From positions 203,754,978 through 203,818,977 of the forward strand of contig CP136066.1 of the NCBI GenBank assembly GCA_032622095.1: a DNA stretch of 64,000 nt, in the 5' to 3' direction. The position numbers were made by a program, and so were the translations under genes. Below, in pieces: positions 33,969 through 44,639 of this stretch; position 1 is the first letter of the stretch; every line of letters begins with the position of its first letter. The notes under the pieces are model-generated. The model made no database searches and was not told the DNA's origin. It worked only from the letters and a program-made list of their open reading frames with translations. The DNA is from Siphonodentalium dalli. Its lineage: Eukaryota > Mollusca > Scaphopoda > Gadilida > Siphonodentaliidae.

Positions 33969-34206
33969 CTAACCCTTTCTTGAATGGAGCTTCCTGATAT
34001 TTTTTGAAAACCCTGTGCCAGTGCATTCTCTTATATATGCAAATCTCCCAAAGGGAGCCTCGCATATATAAGAGAAAACATTGGCCTAACAATATTTACC
34101 TTGACCTTGTGCAGTCTCTTATATATGCGAAGCATAAATAAGAGAATGCACTGGCACAGGGAGTTTAATGGAACATTTAATGCAGCTCCCATCATGAAAG
34201 GGTTAA
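33969..34206 (+). mobile_element. TTAA-E element
   Basis: CTAA-CCCTTTCTTGAATGGAGC to CAGCTCCCATCATGAAAGGG-TTAA (34203-34206). The second hairpin has lost its loop and part of its stem, and CTGCACCAGCG is deleted from the right end. The final TTAA is also the first TTAA of the next element. Confidence 0.82.
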
Positions 34207-34534
34207 CCTCTTCGGAGTTAAATGACATTATGACCTCATGTCCTGGGCTGTTGACGTTATTGCCATTTTACATTGGAAAACTACAACGGGAACATCACAA
34301 GAACCATAAAACTGACTCAGTTGAAAGGCTATTATTGTTCACAATCGTGGAACATCAATCACTGTTTGAAACTGCGAGATACAGTTATTCTGATGCACCA
34401 ATCTTTCCTGTTATGAATAATGGCCTACTGATAGTGTGTTGAAGTAGGTCCATAGTTACTATGGACCATATAGCACAAGTCATGCACTTTTACATCCGCA
34501 ATAGTTACGGACATCATAACAGCGAAGAGGTTAA
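34203..34534. mobile_element. TTAA-F element
   Basis: Ends TTAACCTCTTCGGAGTTAAA and CAGCGAAGAGG-TTAA. The interior matches the reverse complement of 61294-61571, for example TGACTCAGTTGAAAGGCTAT. TACGGACATCATAA near the right end and TGACGTTATTGCC near the left end are shared. Confidence 0.82.
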
Positions 34535-34737
34535 AGCCGAGATTGATAAGGCACATTGAGACATCACTTAGAACATATTTATAAAATGCATTTACAACAA
34601 CTACATCAACTGTACTAGTACCTAGAATGGTAAATGGACATCAAACAAATGTATAAGATTTGCCAATATGTGAACTCATATCAAAGCAAATATCGATGGG
34701 AACAAATGCAATTCTTTAGCTTTTATATTAGACGTTG

Positions 34738-35464
34738 ACGAGACAGACACTCACAAGCATGTGTAATGAGTTTGAAGCTGATTACATTGTAGACATACAG
34801 AATACACCTACAGTAGCCAAGAGTACCAAATTTACACCATGCATGACGAGAGCTTTCCGATGAATGGCAACAAGCCATATTTCCGACTAAATCCTGAAAA
34901 GTTACCCATAATTCTGCTGTGGTTAGGGAGTCGATTAATTAGGGCATTACTGTAGTCTTTTTTGAAGGAATCCCTCCATTTCGTTGTAGAGTGGTACAGA
35001 CTACGTGCGACTTCATTGGTTATGGGATGACATATCACTTCACAGATCTGAGGTCAATGACGTGTTGACAATTTTCCCACACATTGTTAAACTCAACTAT
35101 TGCTGGAAAACTGAATACAGGCGATATATCCATAATTCATTATGCTCATCGCAATATAGGAGACATCATCTTCAAGTTTTTTATCAGTCAATGATATTCA
35201 TGACTGATTATTCTTTCGCATCTTGTTGTATTTATAACTATTGCTGAATACTATGATTCTCACAAACATTTACTTTGCCAGGAATTCACTCCATATTTGG
35301 AAACGGTTTATTTCATCATGTTGGGAATCCCAAGTCATCTTAGAAATGAAATATAATAGACATATCTAGAGACGTTCATGTGATAGGAGTTTTGTCAGCT
35401 TATCAAAGAGACTGCAGCTGTGTAGATTCTCATCCAATTTTTTTGGAAATTTGAGGGGGGGGTA
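34738..35464. repeat. large inverted duplication, left arm
   Basis: The reverse complement lies at about 36904-37643. Shared blocks include GAATCCCTCCATTTCGTTGT, CAGATCTGAGGTCAATGACG and GTTTGTGAGAA (as complement). The arm runs from ACGAGACAGACACTCACAAG to a GGAAATTTGAGGGGGGG run. Confidence 0.9.
34849..34954. mobile_element. TA-foldback right half in the left arm
   Basis: GAGAGCTTTCCGATGAATGG to GCATTACTGTA. Mirrored by the left half at 37415 in the other arm. Confidence 0.85.
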
Positions 35465-35473
35465 AAATGTTAT

Positions 35474-35560
35474 AGAGTCGATTACTTAGGGCATTACTGT
35501 AGTTCTCTTAGGAAATGTTCACAGGTCATTTGTTGAACTCATTATCTTATCATTTCGCAA
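35474..35560 (-). mobile_element. TA-foldback end fragment plus TTAA-G fragment
   Basis: GAGTCGATTACTTAGGGC to TGTA (35501), then GTTCTCTTAGGAAATGTTCA, CATTTGTTGAAC and TATCTTATCATTTCG of family G. Confidence 0.65.
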
Positions 35561-35901
35561 CAAAGGAACAAATGCAGTTCTAAATCAGCTTCTACATTAT
35601 ATATATCTCCAGACATGGACATTAGATAACAATTAGTCTGTAATATTCCAAGATGGACAAATTTCTTGAATGGAATTGGATTTGTCCATATGTCAAGTTC
35701 ATGACGATCAATATTGAATAAGAAAGGAGCTGGAAGAACATTGGACGACATCGAGGGGACTACTTTGAGTAATGTGGTTAGTTCATATCGGCAGAGGTAC
35801 CCTGTGGGAATAAAGGCTAGTTGACGAGGCAGACCCTCACCTGCATGTGTAATGAGTTTCAAGCAGCCCAAAGATACGACGCCAACATTGTAGACAACCA
35901 T
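35542..35901 (-). CDS. unidentified reading frame, possible exon fragment
   Basis: A 119-codon frame on the minus strand, without obvious low complexity (NVGVVSLGCLKLITHAGEG, FIPTGYLCRYELTTL, LFNIDRHELDIW). Diverged nucleotide copies of parts of it occur at about 34600-34800 and 37560-37635, so it belongs to a small local repeat family. I do not recognise a domain; a faint likeness to the PVGY region of FYR-N domains is not enough for a call. No clear splice sites frame it. It could be a decayed exon or a chance frame. Confidence 0.25.
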   Translation of the reverse strand: MVVYNVGVVSLGCLKLITHAGEGLPRQLAFIPTGYLCRYELTTLLKVVPSMSSNVLPAPFLFNIDRHELDIWTNPIPFKKFVHLGILQTNCYLMSMSGDIYNVEADLELHLFLCCEMIR

Positions 35902-35926
35902 ATTTGTTTCGACTTATTACTGAAGC

Positions 35927-36046
35927 AGAATGAGGTTCCCAGAAGGTGAATTTGGCAATGTTAGCCCGCTATGAGGGATCGCGTCACTAAATTCACCCTC
36001 TGGGGACCTCATTCTGCAAATGACAGACACACTATTTGCAGGCTTG
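35927..36046. mobile_element. hAT-B fragment, terminal palindrome
   Basis: One palindrome and the right end CACTATTTGCAGGCTTG. The left end CAAGCC is missing. Confidence 0.8.
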
Positions 36047-36057
36047 GTTAGATCAAG

Positions 36058-36274
36058 TACAGTAATGATCTAAGTAATCGACTTCTTAACCACAGCAGAA
36101 TTATGGGTAACTTTTCAGGATTTAGTCGGAAATATGGCTTGTTGCCATTCATCGGAAAGCTCTCGGGGAGAGCTTTCCGATGAATGGCAACAAGCCATAT
36201 TTCCGACTAAATCCTGAAAAGTTACCCATAATTCTGCTGTGGTTAAGAAGTCGATTACTTAGAGCATTACTGTA
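36058..36274. mobile_element. TA-foldback element, full length
   Basis: TA to TA, 217 bp, centre CTCTCGGGGAGAG. It begins 12 bp after the hAT-B fragment. Confidence 0.92.
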
Positions 36275-36428
36275 GGAGCCATCTGCTGCGCCCCTACTTT
36301 TAGGCCAATGTAAGAAACTTAATTGATTCTAATCCCATCTCGACCCTATTTTAATCCCCTCCTCAAATATTTTTATTTGGATAATTTTGAGGTAAACTTT
36401 TTTTCTCATGCCTTAACCTTCAAATAAA

Positions 36429-36555
36429 TTAACCCAGATGGATTCTTAAACATTGGTGGGAAATGTTCAGATAATAGGTCATTTAGGGAACTTATTATCA
36501 GAACAATTCCTAAGGGAACTACTCGTCAATGAGCTTTTAGTATTGAAAGGGTTAA
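36429..36555 (+). mobile_element. TTAA-G element, internally deleted
   Basis: TTAA at 36429 and 36552. Keeps AGATGGATTCTTAAA, GGGAAATGTTCAGATAAT and the right terminus AACTACTCGTCAATGAGC, TTTTAGTATTGAAAGGG. This terminus shows the single-copy form of the 25-bp unit amplified at 46.2-48.15 kb. Confidence 0.75.
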
Positions 36556-36651
36556 GAATAAATAAAAGGTCAGCCGACCACAGTGTTCCCCGACAACGTG
36601 GCAAGTCAATGCCGCTTTGTTAAAGAAATTAAAAACAATGTTGAAATGTTC

Positions 36652-36886
36652 TAAGTCGAAAAGGGTTAATAACTCCATAAAAAATAATTTTTCCATCATC
36701 TATATACATGTTGCACATCTTCAATATATGGGCAACAATATTCTGAAGTTTCAAGTCTCTAGGATGAAATCTGTAGGAGGAGATGATTACACCATGAAGG
36801 TACTCAAAAGTGTGATGGACGGACGGACAGACAGAGTCCGTTTCTATAGTCCCCCGAAAATTAATTTTGCGGGGGACAAATATTAA
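36652..36886. repeat. dispersed repeat with ACGGACGG tail
   Basis: TCTAAGTCGAAAAGGG and AACTCCATAAAAAATA lead to GATGGACGGACGGACAGACA, then GTCCCCCGAAAATTAATTTT GCGGGGGAC, a short terminal hairpin. The arrangement resembles dispersed repeats common in molluscs. Confidence 0.6.
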
Positions 36887-36903
36887 GAATAAAATTTGAC
36901 CCA

Positions 36904-37643
36904 CCCCCCCCCCCCCAAATTTCCAAAAAATTGGATGAGAATCTACACGTAGCAGTCTCTTTGAAAAGCTGATGAAACTCCTATCACATGAACGTCTCTA
37001 TGTATGTCTATTATATTTCATTTCTACGATGACTTGGGATTCCCAACATGATGTAATAAACCGTTTCCAAATATGGAGTGAATTCCCGGCAAAGTAAATG
37101 TTTGTGAGAAACATAGTATTCAGCAACAGTTATAAATACAACAAGATGCGAAAGAATAATCAGTCATGAATATCGTTGACTGATAAAAAACTTGAAGATG
37201 ATGTCTCCTATATTGCGATGAGCATAATGAATTATGGATATATCGCCTGTATTCAGTTTTCCAGCAATAGTTGAGTTTGACAATGTGTGGGAAAATTGTC
37301 AACACGTCATTGACCTCAGATCTGTGAAGTGATATGTCATGCCATAACCAATGAAGTCGCACGTAGTCTGTGCCACTCTACAACGAAATGGAGGGATTCC
37401 TTCAAAACAGAAACTACAGTAATGCACCAATTCATCGACTCCCTAACCACAGCAGAATTATGGGTAACTTTTCAGGATTTAGTCGGAAATATGGCTTGTT
37501 GCCATTCATCGGAAAGCTCTCGCCATGTGGGGTGTAAATTTGGTACTCTCGGCTACTGTAGGTGTATTCTGTATGTCTACAATGTTAGCAGCTTCAAACT
37601 CATTACACATGCTTGTGAGTGTCTGTTAGGGAGTCAATTAATT
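36904..37643. repeat. large inverted duplication, right arm
   Basis: Begins in a CCCCCC run and AAATTTCCAAAAAATTGG. It mirrors 34738-35464 through to CATGCTTGTGAGTGTCTG. The spacer between the arms is about 1.44 kb. Confidence 0.9.
37415..37522. mobile_element. TA-foldback left half in the right arm
   Basis: TACAGTAATGCACCAATTCA to GGAAAGCTCTC. It occupies the mirror position of the half element at 34849. Confidence 0.83.
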
Positions 37644-37657
37644 AGGGCATTACTGTA
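37626..37657. mobile_element. TA-foldback right-end fragment
   Basis: TTAGGGAGTCAATTAATTAG to TACTGTA. It closes the right arm. Confidence 0.75.
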
Positions 37658-37807
37658 ATCTTATCCAAACATCCAGAGACGTTCATCCGATAGGAATTTC
37701 GTTGGCTTTTCAAAGAGACTGAGAATCAAGTAAGTTATCTATATTGGCCTAATTTAATTTATCTATATATAGCGTCGTAGAACGATCAAACTTTCATCAT
37801 ATAAAAA

Positions 37808-37850
37808 TGAGTTCCCCAGAGGGTGAATTTAGTGACGCTATCCCGCTAAT
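37808..37850. mobile_element. hAT-B palindrome fragment
   Basis: ATGAGTTCCCCAGAGGGTGA to CTATCCCGC only. CATCAAACTTT before and after suggests insertion into, or duplication of, that sequence. Confidence 0.6.
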
Positions 37851-38121
37851 CATCAAACTTTCGTCATATATAATTCTGAAGGGAATGCTTGACGGAACAA
37901 ATGCATTTCCTCAAAACATAAGTGACATATTCAATGCAAATTTTTATTGCAAAATGGAATGTTGGTGACAACTTTCAATTGCATAAAAGGATTATAAATG
38001 GGTTAGAACTTCTGGTTTATATCACTGTTCATGGTGTGAATGATTGAAACAAATTTCACTGGGAATTCACGCCTACAGATCATACAAGGAACAAAGTATG
38101 GGATCCAGTAGTAAATGGTAT

Positions 38122-40064
38122 TTAACCCTTTCATGACTGGAGCTTCTTGATATTTTTCAAAAACCCTGTACCAATGCATTCTCTTATAAATGCGAGTCAC
38201 CCATAGGGTGCCTTGCATATATAAGAGAATGAATTGGTCTAATGCTATTTACCTTGATCTTCATTCTCTTATATATTCGAGGCACTATGGATGGGCGGTA
38301 TTGACGTTTTTAAAAACAGCGATTTTTCCAAAATAACACCGCGATATACGGTTAAATAACACCGCGATATACGGTTTTATTGAATATTATTTTACTATTG
38401 AAAAATACCACATAAAATCAAATTTTAAACGAGAGATATAATACTCCGGGTTTTCGTTATAAGGGATTAAAATTCTACACACTATCGCCAGGCAGTAAAT
38501 GATAAACATGGCAACCGTTTAGGAAGTCATGAATCAAGCGATAGCAACTGATGACGCTTCCGGTGTCATTTCAACCTTTCCAAAATATGGGAACTCTTTG
38601 TTAACGTTCAAAATTATCTATTTTGGCTATTCAACTTTACTTTGGTATGTACGTTCCAAATCTTTTCCAAATTTCTGTAAACCGCTCCTGGATCATGCCT
38701 CACAAATCTTGTATCATGATGGACGAGGAAACCTGTATCTGTACAAATTGGGCAACAGAACCATAATCCACCCCCATATCTTTAATATGCTTTGCAGCTA
38801 CGTTTCTTTTCCATCATGATATGCACACACCCGTTTTTATGCACATATCACATGAAAAATTATATTTATAGCGACATAATTATGAGTCATTTTACTATTC
38901 TATATCCTTTGTTGACTTATAGATAGCCGAGGGGTACCCTCGGTTACCAGTCGATCCTTCATACTAGTATTTGCCTGCTACTAGTAGTATGTGGGGTCGG
39001 TGTGGTGCTACCCACCCAGTTTGTAGTTACTAGGCCTTGACATCACCTTTGCCATTTGGCATAAACCATAAAACAAATTTTAAACAAGAGATATAACACT
39101 CCGGGTTTTCGTTATAAGGGATTAAAATTCCACACGCTATCGCCAGGCAGTAAATGATAAACTATGTGCCCATTCTATAAAGTTCCTGACTTCTGGAATA
39201 CGCAACAACATTGAGTGAATTACAGGCTCACTTTATCCTGATTACTCCATTGTTTACATATCAGCACGCGATGCACATTCCCGTTACGTCATAGCTAAGC
39301 ACGTGTTCATAGGTTGATAGAGGACCTAGTAGAATTGGGCCAAGATGGTTCATTCTGGGCTGTCTGCAGTTTATCACACACAATGAATTATGGAACATTT
39401 TTAATTAACTTTTGAACACGGGATTTAGTTAAGGGGGGGGGGGGACTTTATTCAGCTACATGTATTATCATAATAATGAAATAATAATAGCAAAGTGAAA
39501 CGGAAGGGAGACAATGCAGTTCAACTATATTTAAAATTGGAGTTGATGGTAGCGGGGTAGCGTCCCAAGTGATATACTTCGACCAACAGCTGAGGGTCAT
39601 ATTCTGCGTCTGCAAATACTCAATGGCGGGCTAGTTGAATGAAAGTCACGGATTTGCCTGTCAACCTGAGTCAAATTTTAAGATATAAATGAACGACAAA
39701 TACCGCCGAGTCGTGAGTCGGAAAGCCCAAAATACAACCGTTGCATCATTGGTTACAATAAAAGACAATCGAGACTTGGGAGAGACCGATAAAGGCTGCT
39801 TTCAATTAGCGGTCCGCTAAAGTATTCAACTCAGTATTGGATTGTAATTTGAAACCGTCTTTTGAGGTGATAAAACTGCGGTTGCGATATATTGAATTTT
39901 TATTTTACACACGGTTTTTCTTTTCCAAACCGACTATAGTCAATATATTGAAATATCGCCCAGCCCTACGAGGCTCCCTATGGGAGACTCATATATAAAA
40001 GATAATGCACTGGCACAGGGTATTTAATGCTGCATGAGCGCAGATCCCGTCATGAAAGAGTTAA
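38122..40064 (+). mobile_element. TTAA-E element split by a hAT-like insertion
   Basis: Left part 38122-38283: TTAACCCTTTCATGACTGG, first core hairpin, start of the second. Right part 39967-40064: CGAGGCTCCCTATGGGAG to CATGAAAGAG-TTAA. Removing the insert would leave an ordinary E element of about 260 bp. Confidence 0.85.
38284..39966. mobile_element. hAT-like insertion, 1683 bp, no transposase seen
   Basis: The left end ACTATGGATGGGCGGTAT and the complement of the right end, GGGCTGGGCGATAT, share TGGGCG-TAT, a pattern common in hAT termini. Flanks TTCGAGGC (38276-38283) and TACGAGGC (39967-39974) match at 7 of 8. Inside, about 100 bp (CTCCGGGTTTTCGTTATAAG, CTATCGCCAGGCAGTAAATG) is duplicated at 38415 and 39070. 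A 96-codon frame at 38529-38819 is unrecognised. Confidence 0.75.
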
Positions 40065-40092
40065 AGAATATTAGCAGCTACGCATGAGAATA

Positions 40093-40694
40093 TGGTGCTA
40101 GATATTTGCAGAATGAGGTCCCCAGAGGGTGAACTTAGTGACGCTACCCTGTACAGCGGGCTAGCATCACTAAATTGACCCTCTGGAGAATTCTTCCTGC
40201 TTAGTCCTCATCTCCTCTGGAAAGTATCTCCACTGTCAAATTAACAAGATTTTTGTTTCTTTAGAAACTTAATTCTTCACAAAGATTATTCTATTTTTTG
40301 TTTTGATTAGTTTCTCTATATCCCCAAATTGGCAAATGACACATAGCATAATGGGTGCCCAATGGGTGCACATTACAATATTCACCATCTGGCAGCCCTC
40401 TTAATTCAGATTGTTTGGCTATGGCAATCCGCTACGGCAACCATTTGCCATGGCCCATTTTGCTTTGGCAAATGGCTTTGCCATTGGTAATTGCTGTAGC
40501 ATATTATATCGGCTGATCTGGGAACTTAAATCTGAGTATAGGTCTACCATAGCAGATGATGCCATGTAGAATCAGGTCCACCGAGGATGAATTTGGTGAT
40601 GCTAGGTCGCTGTGCGGGGTTAAATGTCACTAAATACAGCCACTGGGGACCTCATCCTGCAAATGTCCGCCACCATATATATTCTCAGGCCATG
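40093..40694. mobile_element. hAT-B element, long form, with internal insertion
   Basis: Both terminal palindromes are present and the left end is truncated (CTAGATATTTGCAG). The middle is the variant with CCCAATGGGTGCACATTACA. About 120 bp near 40395-40515, rich in TTTGCCATGG/TTTGGCTATGG-like words, is absent from other copies and is probably a nested insertion. Confidence 0.78.
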
Positions 40695-40861
40695 TTAATT
40701 TGCAGAAATTTGACTGGGCTAAACATTTGCCTATGCCAGAATGTTTCCTCAGCAAACAAGAGGCCGATTGTGAGTTTAACCCATACCTTGGCAATAGTGA
40801 TTAGCTATTTTTCAACTTGGACGGACGCTAAAATCCATAATATTCAATGTTAATTTTCAAA

Positions 40862-41215
40862 GATTAAAAAACATCTGAACAAACCCATATTCAAACTCCA
40901 TTTGTATTTTGGGCTGAGAAACTCACATACCAAATTTGGTTTCCATCACATAAATGATTTTTGAGTTATTGCAGCAAGTGTGAATTCTAAGATGAAAAAG
41001 GGCCATAACTCAAAAAACTTGGATCAAACCCAAATTCGAACTTAATTTATCTGTATTTTGGGCTGAGAAACACATACACAAAAATTTGGTTCCATTCGTA
41101 TAAAAATTGTTTGAGTTATCACACCATGCGTAAAGTGTCTATAGACAGATGGACAGACAAACATACAGACGGACGGATGAACAGTGATCAATCCGGACAT
41201 CGACACATAAAAAGC
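40862..41215. repeat. dispersed repeat with GGCCATAACTC and ACGG tail
   Basis: Two sub-units each contain TATTTTGGGCTGAGAAAC and CATACCAAATTTGGT or a variant. AAAGGGCCATAACTCAAAA lies between them. It ends GACAGATGGACAGAC and CAGACGGACGG. Confidence 0.75.
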
Positions 41216-41227
41216 CTAGGATCCACG

Positions 41228-41417
41228 TACAGTAATGCCCTAAATAATCGACTCCTTAACCAAGGCAGAATTATGGGTAAATTTTAAGGATTTAGTCAGA
41301 AATATGGCTTGAGAGCTTTCCGATGAATGGCAACAAGCCATATTTCCGACTAAATCCTGAAAAGTTACCCATAATACTGATGTGGTTAAGGAGTCGATTA
41401 TTTAGGGCATTACTGAA
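41228..41417. mobile_element. TA-foldback element, shortened
   Basis: Part of the left arm is deleted (GGCTT joined to GAGAGC). The right arm is complete to GCATTACTGAA. Confidence 0.85.
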
Positions 41418-41488
41418 TCTGTGCCAAGGTTATGAACAAATTCACTGAAAAATGTAGGAATACAAGCTCAGACAAAATTATGCATCTT

Positions 41489-41573
41489 GAGAGCTTTCCG
41501 ATGAATAGCAACAACAACAAGCCATATTTCCGACTAAATCCTGAAAAGTTACCCATAATTCTGCTGTGGTTAA
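41489..41573. mobile_element. TA-foldback right half interrupted by TTAA-C
   Basis: GAGAGCTTTCCGATGAATAG to CTGCTGTGG-TTAA. The arm stops at the TTAA where a C element begins. A CAA triplet is expanded (GCAACAACAACAAGCC). Confidence 0.8.
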
Positions 41574-41705
41574 CCCTTTACCCAACAGAACGGCCCTGTG
41601 CCAATGCATTCTCTTATATATGCGAGTCGACCATAGGTCGCCTCGCATATATAAGAGAATGCATTGGCTTAATACATTTTTTTTAGGCCAATGCATTCTC
41701 TTATA
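41570..41705 (+). mobile_element. TTAA-C element, right part lost
   Basis: TTAACCCTTTACCCAACAGA, one complete core hairpin, a shortened spacer and the first third of the second hairpin. It is inserted at the TTAA of the TA-foldback arm. Confidence 0.85.
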
Positions 41706-41815
41706 TAATATGTCTCCGTAGAAAAGCTATTCATGTTGTACACTTCACTCTCACTAAAATATCCCCCGCACGAGACAGGCATCTTGTAGCCTTGTTCCAT
41801 CAGACATAACCACTA

Positions 41816-42007
41816 TACAGTACTCCCCTAAATAATCGACTCCTTAACCACAGCAGAATTATGGGTAACTTTTCAGGATTTAGTCGGAAATATGGCTTGT
41901 TGCCATTCATCGATGAATGGCAACAAGCCATATTTCCGAATAAATCCTGAAAAATTACCCATAATTCTGCTGTGGTTAAGGAGTCGATTATTTAGGACAT
42001 TACTGTA
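41816..42007. mobile_element. TA-foldback element
   Basis: Complete ends. The hairpin tip is shortened so that CCATTCATCGATGAATGG forms a perfect turn. Confidence 0.9.
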
Positions 42008-42425
42008 CGTTATTCTTATAAGCCTTCTCTGTGCCCCCTGCCATTTGCTGCCATAATGTTCCTTCATGATAGGACAGCTTTCCTTAGGAAAGAAAATCAC
42101 CTTTATTGATTTTCTTATTAATTATGCTATACCAACATATCATTCCAACACTTCATCACAAATATGTGATTTGAGCTCAAGATAAGTCTAGTTTAGTAGA
42201 AGTTTTGCGTCAAGTTTTAACATTACGTATATCAATATGTAATGTACTAATTTAAGAATATGGTGTTTTGCTCGTTTTGGTTAACAATGTTCGTTATTGC
42301 TACAGTCAATTCTAAAAGGGAGTGTGCCAATTATCTTAACCCTCTTCATAAATGGCCGTGTTATTAGCTGACCATAAGTTGAGAACATTCACAAAATTAT
42401 GATGTGCTATCTTTTGTCAATATTT
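42008..42425. other. no supported feature
   Basis: Unique AT-rich sequence. Confidence 0.5.
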
Positions 42426-42553
42426 TTGGAAATATGGCTTGTTGCCATTCATCGGAAAGCTCTCGGCAACAAGCCATATTTCCCACTAAATCCTGAAAAG
42501 TTACCCATAATTCTGCTGTGGTTAAGGAGTCGATTATTTAGAGCATTACTGTA
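42426..42553. mobile_element. TA-foldback element, left part lost
   Basis: Starts inside the left arm at GGAAATATGGCTTG, has a short tip (CTCTCGGCAACAAG) and a full right arm to GTA. Confidence 0.83.
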
Positions 42554-43266
42554 TATTCTTTAGTGGGAAGAGCTTACGGACTCAAAGACTTGTGGGAGAA
42601 GCTTACAAGGCGTCTTCAGAAGTAGTTTAATTTTACAACACCTGCCTATATGCTGTAGTACACAGGAGAACATGTTCCTTCTGTTAATCTTTGATTGTGA
42701 AAAATATGACGAGTGTCATGCAAAATGAAAAACAGTGATATCATCATAGATGAATTTCAAACATCATGATGCTGATATTAATTTCAGTACATTATGATTT
42801 GACAAGAAAAAAGTTGTTTGAAAATAGGCAAATTAACACTGAAATTATGCGCAAATATCAAATAATTTTCAATGAAAATTCTAACTACACTGTTTTAGGA
42901 CTGGTCCAGTGAGCCCTAAGTTGCATATATATACAGTAGAATATACTTTATTCAGCAATGTATATCAACAAAAATTATTGTAAACAAAATATTTTGTTTT
43001 AACATATCACAATATACATTACAGGGAGATTGCATGACCATACGGTCGTCTTCTTACTTTCTCCCAATGGAAATTATCAATTGTTTTCGGACTCCAGCTC
43101 CTTGCCCAATCTATGATATGTTTGTTGAAGATCTTTCATAATCACATTTTATAACGTATGTAAAAGTAAAAGGTAAAGGTGCTGCTTTTACACATACTGT
43201 TGAATATAGTTTTATATTTATGGCGTATTGACTGATGAGATAGGCATCATTTACAATAAATATGTT
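42554..43266. other. no supported feature
   Basis: Unique AT-rich sequence; no long frame or shared repeat. Confidence 0.5.
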
Positions 43267-43666
43267 TTAACCCTTTACCCAACAGAAGGGCCCTGTGCCA
43301 ATGCATTCTCTTATATATGCGAGTCGACCATAGGTCGCCTCGCATATATAAGAGAATGCATTGGCTTAACACATTAAACATTATAAAATTGTTAAAGAAT
43401 GTAAGAAAAAATGGTAAAAAGTGTTTAAAAAAGATTTTTTTTAGGCCAATGCATTCTCTTATATATGCGAGGCGACCTATGGTCGACTCGCATATATAAG
43501 AGAATGCATTGGCACAGGGCATAACTGTAACTATCACAATGTGGTCAAGGAGTCGGTTCCAATGATATCCATATTTGTATGGTTCTATTGAGACAGACCG
43601 AAGATATTTTAGGCTATTGAAGCTTTATTTGGCCGGTTTTGGCCGGTTTGTTGGGTAAAGGGTTAA
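43267..43666 (+). mobile_element. TTAA-C element, 400 bp
   Basis: TTAA at 43267 and 43663. All parts intact and nearly identical to the copy at 16790. The first hairpin is preceded by GGGCCCTG rather than CGGCCCTG. Confidence 0.94.
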
Positions 43667-44393
43667 ATTTGTGATGGAGATTATTAATCTACATTAAGAT
43701 TAATATTAATTAAGTTTAAGGTTTTATCTAAGCTATTTCTTCTTGTAGACTGGTTCGACCCTAGTACTAATATAGTTAACGGATTCAGTGCCGGACCAAA
43801 AGACTCCATCCATGTGACGGCGACGAGATATTTAAAGCATGTTGTACTGAGATTATAACACTGAAGATTACAAATCACATTTTGGGAGACATGACTGTTA
43901 TTATCAACAAGGGTTATGTATACACTCGCATGCATACATGCTGTATTCGATCTGTTTTCGGTCGTAATGATACAAACAAAACATAAATGAAAAATGTCAA
44001 TATGTCAGTGAGTTATTCACACCAGTCTTAAGTGTTTGAAATGTCCGCTCGATCTATGCCTATGGTACAAAAGTCAAAATGTCCAGCACCTAGCTTTCGA
44101 CAAACTTCATAGTCTATAAATCAACAGCTTTTCTAATGTTGTTTCGCCACATGCTAACGAAACCCTGGAAATTTAATGATGTGGCATGTTAAATTCCAAA
44201 TGTTGCCACAGAGTTTTTCCCACAACATTACTTATTGCCGTGTCTAATTTTGAGGATTGTAATGATGTATAATTATATCTGTATCTGTAGTTGTGGCAAT
44301 GCAGGAGTCGATTTTGACTGCGCACATTTGTGGATGAGACCGGTGTGAAAAGGTGACTACAATTGTGATCCGAGCCTAATGGGAAAGAAAGAG
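43667..44393. other. no supported feature
   Basis: Short frames only. Unique sequence. Confidence 0.5.
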
Positions 44394-44639
44394 TTAACAC
44401 TTTGAGTGCCAGGTCGATTTTTGTATCAACCCATATACCCTGTGCCAATGCATTCTCTTATATATGCGAGTCGACCATAGGTCGCCTCGCATATATAAGA
44501 GAATGCATTGGCCTAACATTTTTTTTTCTTATTTTTTTCAATTTTTTACAATTTTAATAATTTATTCTTATATTCTTTAACAGACTTATTTTGTAGGTTT
44601 AGGGCCGATGAGATCGAGCCCTGGCACTCAAAGGGTTAA
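44394..44639 (-). mobile_element. TTAA-D element, short form
   Basis: TTAA at 44394 and 44636. CACTTTGAGTGCCAGG, GATTTTTGTATCAACCC, one core hairpin, T-rich spacer, CTTTAACAGACTTATTTTG, and GCCCTGGCACTCAAAGGG. The interior TTAA of the family is uninterrupted here. Confidence 0.9.

Noticed and set aside
43752-43780. tRNA gene suggested by GGTTCGACCC
   Set aside because: No matching acceptor stem or A box at the required distance could be found.
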